DNA of 64,000 nucleotides, taken from assembly GCA_963848335.1 (NCBI GenBank), contig CAWKDD010000002.1:124001-188000 (forward strand), written 5' to 3'. The translations under genes were made by a program, and so were the position numbers. This stretch comes from Chersky-840 sp963848335. GTDB taxonomy: Bacteria; Actinomycetota; Acidimicrobiia; Acidimicrobiales; UBA8190. The notes under the pieces are model-generated. The model was not told the origin of the DNA. It saw nothing but the letters and a program-made list of their open reading frames with translations, and made no database searches. Below are positions 48,236 to 56,257 of this stretch, piece by piece (the first letter of the stretch is position 1; each line of letters opens with the position of its first letter).

Positions 48236-49074
48236 GGCTCCGGCGCCACCGACGGGGCCGTGATCTGCTCCTGGCGGGTTGGGGTGCGCTGTCCGGGGGC
48301 CTCGAGGGCGGCGTCGAGGGCCGAGCGCTTGGTGCGGCGCACGATCTTGCGTCCCAGCCAGGCCACCGGGTCGTAAGAGGCGTCGACCACGCGCTCTTTG
48401 AGGGGGATGATGGCGTTGTCGGTGATCTTGATGTGCTCGGGGCACACCTCGGTGCAGCACTTGGTGATGTTGCACATGCCCAGGCCCATGCGCTGGCGCA
48501 GGAGCTCGCGACGGTCGTCGGTGTCGAGGGGATGGGACTCGAGCTCCATGAAGCGGATGAACATGCGGGGCCCGGCGTAGTCGGCCTTGTTCTCCTCGTG
48601 GTCCCGGATGACGTGGCACACGTCCTGGCACATGAAGCACTCGATGCACTTGCGGAATTCCTGGCCGCGCTCGATGTCGACCTGCATCATGCGGTAGGTG
48701 CCGTCGGCCTCCGGCTCCCGGGGCTTGAGGGGGGGTACCTGTCTGGCCATGGTGTAGTTGAACGACACGTCGGTGACGAGGTCGCGGATGATGGGGAACG
48801 TGCGCATGGGCGCCACCACCACGGGCTCGCCCTCGGGAAGCACGTCCATGCGGGTCATGCACATCAACTTGGGGAGGCCGTTGATCTCCGCCGAGCACGA
48901 GCCGCACTTGCCCGCCTTGCAGTTCCACCGGCATGCGAGGTCGGGGGCGGGCCCCGACTGGATGCGGTGGATCACGTCGAGGACGACCTCGCCCTCCACC
49001 TGGGGCATGACGTACTCGGTGAACCTGCCCCCCTCGGCGTCGCCGCGCCACACCCGCATCGTCACGTCGGCCAT
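48232..49074 (-). CDS. sdhB: Succinate dehydrogenase iron-sulfur subunit
   Basis: Passes electrons from SdhA to the quinone site. 280 residues. The [2Fe-2S] cluster motif is CRWNCKAGKCGSCS (about residues 48-61) with LMCMTR; the [4Fe-4S] and [3Fe-4S] motifs are CIECFMCQDVCHV and CNITKCCTEVCPEHI. The C-terminal 35 residues are extra. The close match of the first motif to mycobacterial Sdh1 (Rv0247c, from memory) and the A-B-C order suggest that type. ATGA overlap with sdhA. Confidence 0.95.
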   Translation of the reverse strand: MADVTMRVWRGDAEGGRFTEYVMPQVEGEVVLDVIHRIQSGPAPDLACRWNCKAGKCGSCSAEINGLPKLMCMTRMDVLPEGEPVVVAPMRTFPIIRDLVTDVSFNYTMARQVPPLKPREPEADGTYRMMQVDIERGQEFRKCIECFMCQDVCHVIRDHEENKADYAGPRMFIRFMELESHPLDTDDRRELLRQRMGLGMCNITKCCTEVCPEHIKITDNAIIPLKERVVDASYDPVAWLGRKIVRRTKRSALDAALEAPGQRTPTRQEQITAPSVAPEP

Positions 49075-50924
49075 CAGTGCGGCTCCTCCTCGAAGAGCTC
49101 CTTCAGCTCCGCCGGCATCTCCAGCAGCGGTTCGGGCGTGATCGTGTACAGCCCTTCGTCGTCGATGCGCTGCACCAGGTTGACCTTGCCGAGCTCGGGA
49201 TCGGGTGCGGGGTAGTCCTCCCTGGTGTGGCCCCCTCGGCTCTCTCGCCGCTCCAAGGCGCCTGTGGCCACCATGCGGGACACCGTCAGCATGGAGGGGA
49301 GGTCGGTGGCGAGGTTCCACCCCGGGTTGTAGGCGCGCCCGCCCGACACCGCGATCCTCTGCGCCCGCTCGCTCAGCGTGTCGAGCTCGTCGAGGGCCTT
49401 GCGCAGCTCGTCCTCGGTGCGGATGATGCCCACCAGGTCCTGCATCATCTGCTGGAGCGAGTGGTGCAGGTCGTAGGGGCTCTCCCCGCTGTCACGACCA
49501 AAAGGAGCTTCGGCCTCGGCCACCACCGCGGCGACCTCGGCTCTGTCCGCGCTGGGCGTCCCGGTGCGCCCCTGGGCGAATTCGGCGGCGGCCTGTCCGG
49601 CCCGGCGCCCGAAGACGAGGAGGTCCGACAGCGAGTTGCCCCCCAGCCGGTTGGCGCCGTGCATGCCGCCGGCCACCTCGCCGGCGGCAAAGAGACCCGG
49701 CACCGTCGACGCCTCGGTCTCGGCGTCGACGCGCACGCCCCCCATCATGTAGTGGCAGGTCGGGCCCACCTCCATGGGCTGCGCGGTGATGTCGACGCCG
49801 GCGAGCTCCTTGAACTGGTGGTACATGGAGGGAAGGCGCCGCCGGATCTCATCGGCGCTGCGCCGGGTGGCGATGTCGAGGAAGACCCCGCCGTGGGGCC
49901 CGCCCCGGCCCCCCTTCACCTCGGAGTTGATCGAGCGCGCCACCTCGTCGCGCGGCAGGAGCTCGGGCGGGCGGCGGTTGTTGATGTGGTCGTCGTACCA
50001 GCGGTCCGCTTCCTCTTCGGTGTCCGCCGTCTCCGCCGCGAACATCGGGGGGATGTAGTCGAACATGAACCGCCGGCCCTCGGTGTTGCGCAGGACCCCG
50101 CCGTCGCCCCGCACACCCTCGGTCACGAGGATGCCGCGCACCGACAGCGGCCACACCATGCCGGTGGGGTGGAATTGCACGGCCTCCATGTCGATGAGGT
50201 CGGCTCCCGCCCACGCCGCCATGGCGTGCCCGTCCCCGGTGGACTCCCAGGAATTCGACGTGTACAGCCACGACTTGCCGATGCTGCCCGTGGCGAGCAC
50301 GAAGGCCTTGGCCGTGAAACTCACGAAGGCGCCGGTGGGGCGCCAGTACCCGACCGCGGCGCTCACCGTGCCCTCGGAGTCCTTGAGGAGACGCAGGATC
50401 TTGCACTCCATGAACACGTCGATGTCGAGCGTGATGGCGCGTTGTTGCAGGGTCCGGATCAGCTCCAGCCCGGTGCGGTCGCCGACGTGGGCCAGGCGGG
50501 CGTAGCGGTGCCCGCCGAAGTCACGCTGGAGGATGCGCCCGTCCTTGGTCCGGTCGAACAGCGCCCCCCACCGCTCGAGCTCGTAGATGCGGTCCGGCGC
50601 TTCCTGGGCGTGGAGCTGGGCCATGCGCCAGTTGTTGAGCATCTTGCCGCCGCGCATGGTGTCGCGGAAGTGCACCTTCCAGTTGTCCTCGGGCCACACG
50701 TTGCCCATGGCGGCGGCGGCCCCGCCCTCGGCCATGACGGTATGGGCTTTGCCCAGCAGTGACTTGCACACCAAAGCGGTGCGCTGCCCGAGCTCGCGGG
50801 CCTCGATGGCGGCCCGGAGCCCGGCACCGCCGGCGCCGATGACGACGACGTCGTAGTCGTGCGTCTCGAGGTCGGCCACGGGGTTTCCGGAGACGGGGTT
50901 GTCGGGCACGGGGTTGTCGGGCAC
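49074..50924 (-). CDS. sdhA: Succinate dehydrogenase flavoprotein subunit
   Basis: Oxidises succinate to fumarate. 616 residues from GTG 50924. YDVVVIGAGGAGLRAAIEA is the FAD fold, the flavin-linked His is in KAHTVMAEGGAAAAMG, and FHPTGMVWPLSVRGILVTEG, GGVRVDAETEASTVPGLFAA and RLGGNSLSDLLVFGRRAG follow. The start is uncertain: GTG codons at 50924, 50909 and 50879 all fit, and the first two lie in a tandem 15-base repeat encoding VPDNP. None has a clear ribosome binding site. Confidence 0.94.
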   Translation of the reverse strand: MPDNPVPDNPVSGNPVADLETHDYDVVVIGAGGAGLRAAIEARELGQRTALVCKSLLGKAHTVMAEGGAAAAMGNVWPEDNWKVHFRDTMRGGKMLNNWRMAQLHAQEAPDRIYELERWGALFDRTKDGRILQRDFGGHRYARLAHVGDRTGLELIRTLQQRAITLDIDVFMECKILRLLKDSEGTVSAAVGYWRPTGAFVSFTAKAFVLATGSIGKSWLYTSNSWESTGDGHAMAAWAGADLIDMEAVQFHPTGMVWPLSVRGILVTEGVRGDGGVLRNTEGRRFMFDYIPPMFAAETADTEEEADRWYDDHINNRRPPELLPRDEVARSINSEVKGGRGGPHGGVFLDIATRRSADEIRRRLPSMYHQFKELAGVDITAQPMEVGPTCHYMMGGVRVDAETEASTVPGLFAAGEVAGGMHGANRLGGNSLSDLLVFGRRAGQAAAEFAQGRTGTPSADRAEVAAVVAEAEAPFGRDSGESPYDLHHSLQQMMQDLVGIIRTEDELRKALDELDTLSERAQRIAVSGGRAYNPGWNLATDLPSMLTVSRMVATGALERRESRGGHTREDYPAPDPELGKVNLVQRIDDEGLYTITPEPLLEMPAELKELFEEEPH

Positions 50925-50925
50925 G
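50881..50925 (-). repeat. Tandem 15-base repeat at the sdhA start
   Basis: Two perfect copies (50896-50910, 50911-50925) and one degenerate copy (50881-50895, 11 of 15 match). In the sdhA frame they read VPDNP, VPDNP, VSGNP. Copy-number change would keep the frame. Confidence 0.85.
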
Positions 50926-50932
50926 GGGCCGC

Positions 50933-51778
50933 TCAGAAGATCTTCGGGTCGGTGAACACGCCGCTCGAGACCAGTCGCACGTACAGGTCCGCCAACGCCA
51001 CCATGGCCAGGCTGGCCCAGGCGATCTGCATGTGCCGGGCGTTGAGCGGGGTGGCGATCTTCCACAGCCGGTAACGGACGGGGTGCTTGGAGAACTGGTT
51101 GACGTGGCCCCCGCACAGATGGCGACAGGCGTGGCACGACGCCGTGTAGAGCCACAGCAAGGTGGCGTTCGCCACCAGGACCAGCGTGCCCACGCTCACG
51201 CCGATGCCGCCGTCACCGGGAAGGCGGAAGGCCATCACGGCGTCGATGGTGAGGATCACGTTCAGGATCAGGGCGAGCACGAAGAAGTAACGGTGGAGGT
51301 TCTGCAAGATGAGCGGGAAGCGGGTCTCGCCGGTGTAGCGGGCGTGGCCGTCGGCCACGGCACAACCGGGGGGCGACTGCCAGAAACCCCGGTAGTAGGC
51401 CTTGCGGTAGTAGTAGCAGGTGGCCCGGAACCCGCCCGGGATGATGAGCGCCAGCAGCCCCGGGGAGATGTGCCACCAGTTCAGGGCGAAGCTCCCGCCC
51501 GCGCCGGGCACGCAGCTGCCGGTGAGGCACGGGGAGTACAGCGGCGAGATCAGGTCCCGGTGCTGCGCGGCCCCGACGTAGTAGTGCGCGTTCTGGAAGA
51601 CCGCCCACGTGGCGTAGACCACCACCACGGTCAGGAAGGCCACGGTGGCCGCCGGGCTCCTCCACCAGCCGTCGCGGCGCAAGGTGCGGACATCGGGGCC
51701 GCCCCGCACCCCGCCCAGCTCGACGGGCACGGGTTTGAGATCCTGGAGTGTCGTGCTCACGCGCTCGTGGTCCTCCAT
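50933..51778 (-). CDS. sdhC: Succinate dehydrogenase cytochrome b-type membrane subunit
   Basis: Membrane anchor and quinone-binding subunit. 281 residues with about five hydrophobic helices: VAFLTVVVVYATWAVF, WHISPGLLALIIPGGFRA, FFVLALILNVILTIDAVMA, GTLVLVANATLLWLYTA and IAWASLAMVALADLYVRLV. Histidines in HYYVG, WWHISP and NLHRYF could bind haem. The length and lack of a separate sdhD match the mycobacterial Sdh1 anchor (Rv0249c, from memory). The start is ATG 51778 or GTG 51760. Confidence 0.9.
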   Translation of the reverse strand: MEDHERVSTTLQDLKPVPVELGGVRGGPDVRTLRRDGWWRSPAATVAFLTVVVVYATWAVFQNAHYYVGAAQHRDLISPLYSPCLTGSCVPGAGGSFALNWWHISPGLLALIIPGGFRATCYYYRKAYYRGFWQSPPGCAVADGHARYTGETRFPLILQNLHRYFFVLALILNVILTIDAVMAFRLPGDGGIGVSVGTLVLVANATLLWLYTASCHACRHLCGGHVNQFSKHPVRYRLWKIATPLNARHMQIAWASLAMVALADLYVRLVSSGVFTDPKIF

Positions 51779-52069
51779 CCCATCTGACGGCTTCCCAACA
51801 GCCGACTTCCCATGTGACGGCGCGTGCGGCCACCCCTGACACTTCGCACCGGCCCGGCCGGTCGACGCAGCCCCGCAGGAGAATCGGCCCATGGGGGAAA
51901 CGGCGGTGCCGGGCTCTGACGGCTCATCATCTTTCCACTCCGGAGGGGCTTCGCACCAGGAAGCCCTGCCGTACGCCGACCCGAGCACCCTCACCGACGG
52001 GACCACGGCGGGGCGAGGCCCCCGAGGTGGCCCGCAGCGGGCGCGGGCAGAGGCCGCGCTGCGCGGGCC

Positions 52070-52075
52070 TAGGCT
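52070..52075 (+). promoter_or_regulatory. -10 box of the AAA-VWA operon, leaderless layout
   Basis: TAGGCT followed by seven bases (cgctccc) and ATG 52083. The same box and spacing as icd and the DivIVA gene. It excludes the earlier in-frame ATG at 51891. Confidence 0.6.
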
Positions 52076-52082
52076 CGCTCCC

Positions 52083-53519
52083 ATGAGCGCGACCATCCCT
52101 CCCGACCCCCCGTCCGACCTCCCCTCCACGCTCGGCGAGCTCCGGGCCTCGGGATGGGAGTCGACGCCCGTCCACGAGGAGCTGCGGCGCAACGCGGCGC
52201 GCCGGATCGCTGAGGGAGCGCCCCTCATGGAGGGGGTCCTGGGGTTCGACGACACGGTGCTGCCCCAGCTCGAGAACGCCCTCCTGGCCGGCCACGACAT
52301 CATCCTCCTGGGTGAGAGGGGCCAGGCCAAGACGAGGATCGTGCGGTCGCTCACCGCCCTCCTCGACGAGTGGCTACCGGTGGTGGCCGGGTCCGAGATC
52401 CGCGACGACCCCTACCTCCCGGTGTCGCGCCACGCCCGTGATCTGGTGGCCGAGGAGGGCGACCGGACCCCCCTGGCCTGGGTGCACCGCGAGCTGCGGT
52501 TCTCGGAGAAACTGGCGACACCCGACACCTCCATCGCCGACCTCATCGGCGAGGTCGACCCCATCAAGATCGCCGAGGGCAGGTACCTCTCCGACGAGCT
52601 CACCCTCCACTACGGGCTAGTGCCGAGGTCCAACCGGGGGATCTTCGCCATCAACGAGCTCCCCGACCTCGCCGAGCGGATCCAGGTGGGCCTGCTCAAC
52701 GTGCTCGAGGAGCGTGACGTGCAGATCCGGGGCTTCACCGTGCGGCTCCCCCTCGACGTCGTGCTGGTGGCCACGGCCAACCCCGAGGACTACACCAACC
52801 GCGGCCGCATCATCACGCCGCTCAAGGACCGCTTCGGCGCGCAGATCCGCACCCACTACCCCGAGGACACCGACACCGAGCTCGCCATCGTCCACCAAGA
52901 GGCGCGCCCACCCATGAGCGCCGAAGGCGGCCCCCGCGTCGAGGTCCCCGACTTCATGGCCGAGATCGTGGCCGAGTTGTCCCAGCTGGCCCGGCAGAGC
53001 CCGCACGTCAACCAGCGGTCCGGGGTCTCGGTGCGCCTCAGCATCTCGAATTACGAGACCCTGGCGGCCAACGCCGTCCGCCGTTCGCTGCGCCTGGGCG
53101 AGGCCGACGCCGTGCCCCGCGTCAGCGACCTCGGGGCGCTGGTGGCCTCGACCCACGGCAAGATCGAGATCGAGGCGCTCGAGGAGGGGCGCGAGGAGCG
53201 CATCCTCCAGGGCCTGCTGTCCGCCGCGGTGCTGGCGGTGTTCCGCCGCCGCTGCCCCACCGAGCAGCTCGGGCCGGTCGTGACCGCCTTCGACGAGGCC
53301 AGGGTGGTCCACGCCGGCGACGACCTGCCGGCGTCCGCCTACGCCGAGGTGCTGGCCCAGGTGCCGGCGCTGGAGGGCCCGGTGCTGGCGCTGGCCGGAG
53401 GGGAGACCCCAGGTGCGGTGGCCTCGGCGGCGGAGTTCATCCTCGAGGGCCTGCACCTCACCAAGCGCCTCAACAAGGAGGCGGCCGGCCCCAAGGCCAC
53501 CTACCGGGGCCGGGGATGA
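52083..53519 (+). CDS. AAA ATPase of the magnesium chelatase I / MoxR type
   Basis: 478 residues. Walker A is LLGERGQAKTRIVRSL (about residues 76-91). The Walker B region reads GIFAINELPDLAERIQVGLL, with Asn in the place of the usual Asp, a variant I recall in this subfamily. VLVATANPEDYTNRGRIITP and LKDRFGAQIRTHYP are sensor 1 and the arginine-finger region. Such ATPases work with a VWA-domain partner to remodel or insert metal into a target protein; the partner gene overlaps it downstream. The target is unknown. ATG 52083 follows from the promoter; the upstream in-frame ATG is not supported. Confidence 0.88.
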   Translation: MSATIPPDPPSDLPSTLGELRASGWESTPVHEELRRNAARRIAEGAPLMEGVLGFDDTVLPQLENALLAGHDIILLGERGQAKTRIVRSLTALLDEWLPVVAGSEIRDDPYLPVSRHARDLVAEEGDRTPLAWVHRELRFSEKLATPDTSIADLIGEVDPIKIAEGRYLSDELTLHYGLVPRSNRGIFAINELPDLAERIQVGLLNVLEERDVQIRGFTVRLPLDVVLVATANPEDYTNRGRIITPLKDRFGAQIRTHYPEDTDTELAIVHQEARPPMSAEGGPRVEVPDFMAEIVAELSQLARQSPHVNQRSGVSVRLSISNYETLAANAVRRSLRLGEADAVPRVSDLGALVASTHGKIEIEALEEGREERILQGLLSAAVLAVFRRRCPTEQLGPVVTAFDEARVVHAGDDLPASAYAEVLAQVPALEGPVLALAGGETPGAVASAAEFILEGLHLTKRLNKEAAGPKATYRGRG

Positions 53520-55546
53520 CGCGCCGCTGGGACTACCGCCGCTGGGACGGCACCCAGCCCGGCTTCGAGGACGAGGTCGATGCCCTGTTCTCCGAGCTCG
53601 CCGACGACCTGCTCTACCACGGCGATCCCGACGCGGCCTTGCGCCGCCTGCTCACCTCCGGCTTCCGCCGTCCCGACGGCGAGCAGGTCCAGGGACTGCG
53701 TGAGCTCATGGAGCGCCTGCGCCAACGTCGCCAGGAGGAGCTCGACAGCGGGGATCTCGGGGGGGCGTTCCACGAGATCGCCGAGGAGCTCGACGACGTG
53801 GTGGCCGAGGAGCGGGCCGGGTTGCAGGCGCTGGCCGAGGACGCCCGCCAGTCAGGGGACCAACGCCGTCAGGAGGTCACCGACGACGTGGTGGCCGAGC
53901 GCAGCGTCGAGCTCGACCTGCTGCCTCCCGACCTCGCCGGGCGGGTACGCGGCCTGCAGAACTACGACTTCGTCTCCTCCGAGGCCCGTGAGCACTTCGA
54001 GCAGCTGCTCGAGAAGCTGCGCGAGGAGCTCGCCAAGAGCTTCTTCGACCAGATGTCCGAGGCCATGACCAACCCCGACCCCGAGCAGCTCGAGCGGGTT
54101 CGGCAGATGCTCGACGCCCTCAACCGCATGATCGAGCAACGCGACCAGGGAGAGCCGCTCGACCCCTCCTTCGAGTCGTTCATGGAGTCGTTCGGGGAGT
54201 TCTTCCCCGGGAACCCCCAGACCCTCGACGAGCTGCTCGAGCAATTCGCGGCGCAGATGGCGGCGGTCCAGGCCGCCCTCGACTCCATGTCCCCCGAGCA
54301 GCGCGCCCAGCTCCAGGCCCTGGCGCAGTCGCTGTTCGAGGACCTCGACCTGCGCTGGCAGATGGACCGCCTGGCCGAGAACCTGCGCAAGGCCGTGCCC
54401 GGAGCAGGCTGGGGTCGGCGCTACCAGTTCAGCGGCTCGGACCCCATGGGCCTGGCCGACGCGGCGGCATCGGCCCGGCGCCTGGGCGAGATGGACCAGC
54501 TCGAGCAATTCCTGCGCTCGGCGACCTCCCCCGGCGCGCTGGCCGAAGTCGACCTGGACGAGGTGGCGAAGTACCTCGGCGACGACGGGGCCCGCTCCCT
54601 GGAGCGTCTGGCCCGCCTGGCCAAGCAGCTCGAGGAAGCCGGCCTCATCGAGCAGCGCGAGGGTCGCTACGAGCTCACCGCCCTCGGGATCCGACGCATC
54701 GGGCAGGCTGCGCTCACCGACCTGTTCTCGAAACTGGCCAAGGACCGCCTGGGTGGGCACCGCAACACCTATGTGGGAACGGGCCACGAACCCGAGGGCC
54801 AGACCAAGCCCTACGAGTTCGGCGACCCCTTCACCCTCGACATCCAGCGCACCATGCACAACGCGGTGACGCGCGCCGGCGTCGGGACCCCGGTGCACCT
54901 CGAGCCCGAAGACTTCGAGATCTCGCGCACCGAGCACATGACGCGCGCCTCGACGGTGCTCATGGTCGACCTGTCGCTGTCGATGCCCATGCGCGACAAC
55001 TTCCTGGCCGCCAAGAAGGTGGCCATCGCCCTGCACACGTTGATCTCGACCCGGTTCCCCCGTGACTTCCTCGGCCTGGTGGGCTTCTCCGAGGTGGCAC
55101 GCGAGATCAAGCCCCAGGACCTTCCCGAGGTGTCGTGGGACTTCGTCTACGGCACGAACATGCAACACGGGCTCATGCTCGCCCGGCGCATGCTGGCGCA
55201 CCGCGCCGGCACGAAGCAGATCATCATGATCACCGACGGAGAGCCCACTGCGCATCTCGTCCCCGACCACGCCGGCAGTTACGAGGTGTCGTTCAGCTAC
55301 CCGCCCACGGCCGAGACCGTGCGCGTGACGCTGACCGAGGTGGTGCGCTGCACGCGGGCCGGCATCACCATCAACACCTTCATGCTCGACGCCAACCGTT
55401 CGCTGCAGGGCTTCGTGGAGCAGATGACGAAGCTCAATCGCGGGCGTGCCTTCTTCACGACGCCCGAAACGCTCGGGGACTACGTCCTCGTCGACTTCCT
55501 GGAACATCGCCGCACCGTTCGTTCCGCCACTCGCCGCGGCGCATAG
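53516..55546 (+). CDS. VWA-domain protein, partner of the AAA ATPase
   Basis: 676 residues, cytosolic by the absence of membrane segments. Residues 1-400 are helical and rich in Glu, Arg and Gln. The VWA domain occupies about 470-660: the MIDAS motif DLSLSMPMRDNF, the conserved Thr in VYGTNMQHGLMLARRMLAHR, and MITDGEPTAHLVP. All three MIDAS segments are intact, so metal-dependent adhesion is expected. ATGA overlap with the AAA gene makes an obligate pair. No pigment-synthesis genes are nearby, so magnesium chelation for chlorophyll is unlikely. Confidence 0.9.
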   Translation: MTRRWDYRRWDGTQPGFEDEVDALFSELADDLLYHGDPDAALRRLLTSGFRRPDGEQVQGLRELMERLRQRRQEELDSGDLGGAFHEIAEELDDVVAEERAGLQALAEDARQSGDQRRQEVTDDVVAERSVELDLLPPDLAGRVRGLQNYDFVSSEAREHFEQLLEKLREELAKSFFDQMSEAMTNPDPEQLERVRQMLDALNRMIEQRDQGEPLDPSFESFMESFGEFFPGNPQTLDELLEQFAAQMAAVQAALDSMSPEQRAQLQALAQSLFEDLDLRWQMDRLAENLRKAVPGAGWGRRYQFSGSDPMGLADAAASARRLGEMDQLEQFLRSATSPGALAEVDLDEVAKYLGDDGARSLERLARLAKQLEEAGLIEQREGRYELTALGIRRIGQAALTDLFSKLAKDRLGGHRNTYVGTGHEPEGQTKPYEFGDPFTLDIQRTMHNAVTRAGVGTPVHLEPEDFEISRTEHMTRASTVLMVDLSLSMPMRDNFLAAKKVAIALHTLISTRFPRDFLGLVGFSEVAREIKPQDLPEVSWDFVYGTNMQHGLMLARRMLAHRAGTKQIIMITDGEPTAHLVPDHAGSYEVSFSYPPTAETVRVTLTEVVRCTRAGITINTFMLDANRSLQGFVEQMTKLNRGRAFFTTPETLGDYVLVDFLEHRRTVRSATRRGA

Positions 55547-55591
55547 CCGCCTCGCTGTCGTGGCGGGGCTCGTCTCGGACGGGCGCGCCCC

Positions 55592-55600
55592 TGTGGATAA
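55592..55600 (-). promoter_or_regulatory. DnaA box (perfect consensus)
   Basis: TGTGGATAA, the reverse complement of TTATCCACA, in the intergenic region 55547-55869 upstream of the WhiB2-like gene. Confidence 0.55.
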
Positions 55601-55669
55601 CTGAGTCGACGCACGATTTTCGGCGCGGCGCGGTGACAACACCACGTTGCGTCCATGACCACTCCGGTA

Positions 55670-55690
55670 CGTGACGGCGCCTAGGTCACG
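55670..55690. promoter_or_regulatory. Inverted repeat, possible operator
   Basis: CGTGAC and GTCACG flank nine bases (55670-55675 and 55685-55690). It is symmetrical enough for a dimeric regulator; no known site is claimed. Confidence 0.35.
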
Positions 55691-55798
55691 CTGCGTGGAA
55701 CGGAACGTAGTCGACGCGACTTGTGTTCCGAGGAATCACGCTTGATCCAAGATTGCCCCTTGCGCCCCTCAGAACCATCAACCATGATGACACCGCTG

Positions 55799-55807
55799 TT
55801 ATTCACA
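55799..55807 (+). promoter_or_regulatory. DnaA box (relaxed consensus)
   Basis: TTATTCACA fits the relaxed pattern TTWTNCACA. It is 207 bases from the perfect box and in the opposite orientation. Confidence 0.4.
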
Positions 55808-55815
55808 CCGTTGTA

Positions 55816-55848
55816 ACTACAAACGTGCCACTACACATATGCCACTAG
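55816..55848 (+). repeat. Three 14-base-spaced ACTAC/G direct repeats
   Basis: ACTAC at 55816, ACTAC at 55830 and ACTAG at 55844, each 14 bases apart, with GCC before the second and third. They lie just upstream of the WhiB2-like start and could be an operator or a leader element. Confidence 0.5.
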
Positions 55849-55853
55849 ATGGT

Positions 55854-55862
55854 GAGGGGAGG
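55854..55862 (+). promoter_or_regulatory. Ribosome binding site fixing the whiB2-like start
   Basis: GAGGGGAGG seven bases before GTG 55870. The in-frame ATG at 55849 lies upstream of this site and is therefore an unlikely start. Confidence 0.65.
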
Positions 55863-55869
55863 CGTACCG

Positions 55870-56157
55870 GTGGACGCAGTTTCACTGTTGTACGGCCGCC
55901 AGGACCGCGATTGGCAGTCGAGGGCCAACTGCATGGGGGTCGATCCCGATCTGTTCTTCCCGGAGCGTGGTGCATCCACGCGCGAGGCGAAGGAGGTGTG
56001 CCGGGGTTGCGTCGTACGTGAGGACTGCCTCGAGTACGCGCTCGCCAACGGTGAGAAGTTCGGGATCTGGGGAGGGCTCTCCGAACGCGAGCGGCGGCGC
56101 CTACGGCGCGCCCGCGCCATGAGCCGCCGCGCCGCGGCCACCGCCTCGGCCTCCTGA
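55870..56157 (+). CDS. whiB2: WhiB-family transcriptional regulator, WhiB2/WhmD-like
   Basis: Small iron-sulfur regulator found only in actinobacteria and their phages. 95 residues. Four cysteines for the [4Fe-4S] cluster are Cys21, Cys44, Cys47 and Cys53 (CMGVDP, VCRGCVVREDC); GIWGG at 65-69 and SERERRRLRR complete the family core. The segment STREAKEVC and the end resemble WhiB2/WhmD, which controls septation. The long 322-base upstream region with DnaA-box-like sites and repeats suggests complex control. Confidence 0.93.
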   Translation: MDAVSLLYGRQDRDWQSRANCMGVDPDLFFPERGASTREAKEVCRGCVVREDCLEYALANGEKFGIWGGLSERERRRLRRARAMSRRAAATASAS

Positions 56158-56158
56158 G

Positions 56159-56247
56159 CCCCGGCGCCGGGGGCGCGGGCAGGCTCAGGCCGCTGGCAAC
56201 GGCTCTCGACTCCGGGGAACCGATCCCGGGCGCGCTCGACGAGCGCG
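56159..56247. terminator. Convergent terminator region
   Basis: Two hairpin-forming elements lie between the convergent whiB2-like gene and the formimidoyltransferase gene: the palindrome at 56159-56172 and a perfect 8-bp inverted repeat at 56231-56238/56240-56247. No T tract; GC-type termination is inferred. Confidence 0.4.
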
Positions 56248-56257
56248 GCCCTGGCGT

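Noticed and set aside
55547..55869. Replication origin
   Set aside because: Only two DnaA boxes, no AT-rich unwinding element, and no dnaA, dnaN or rpmH nearby.
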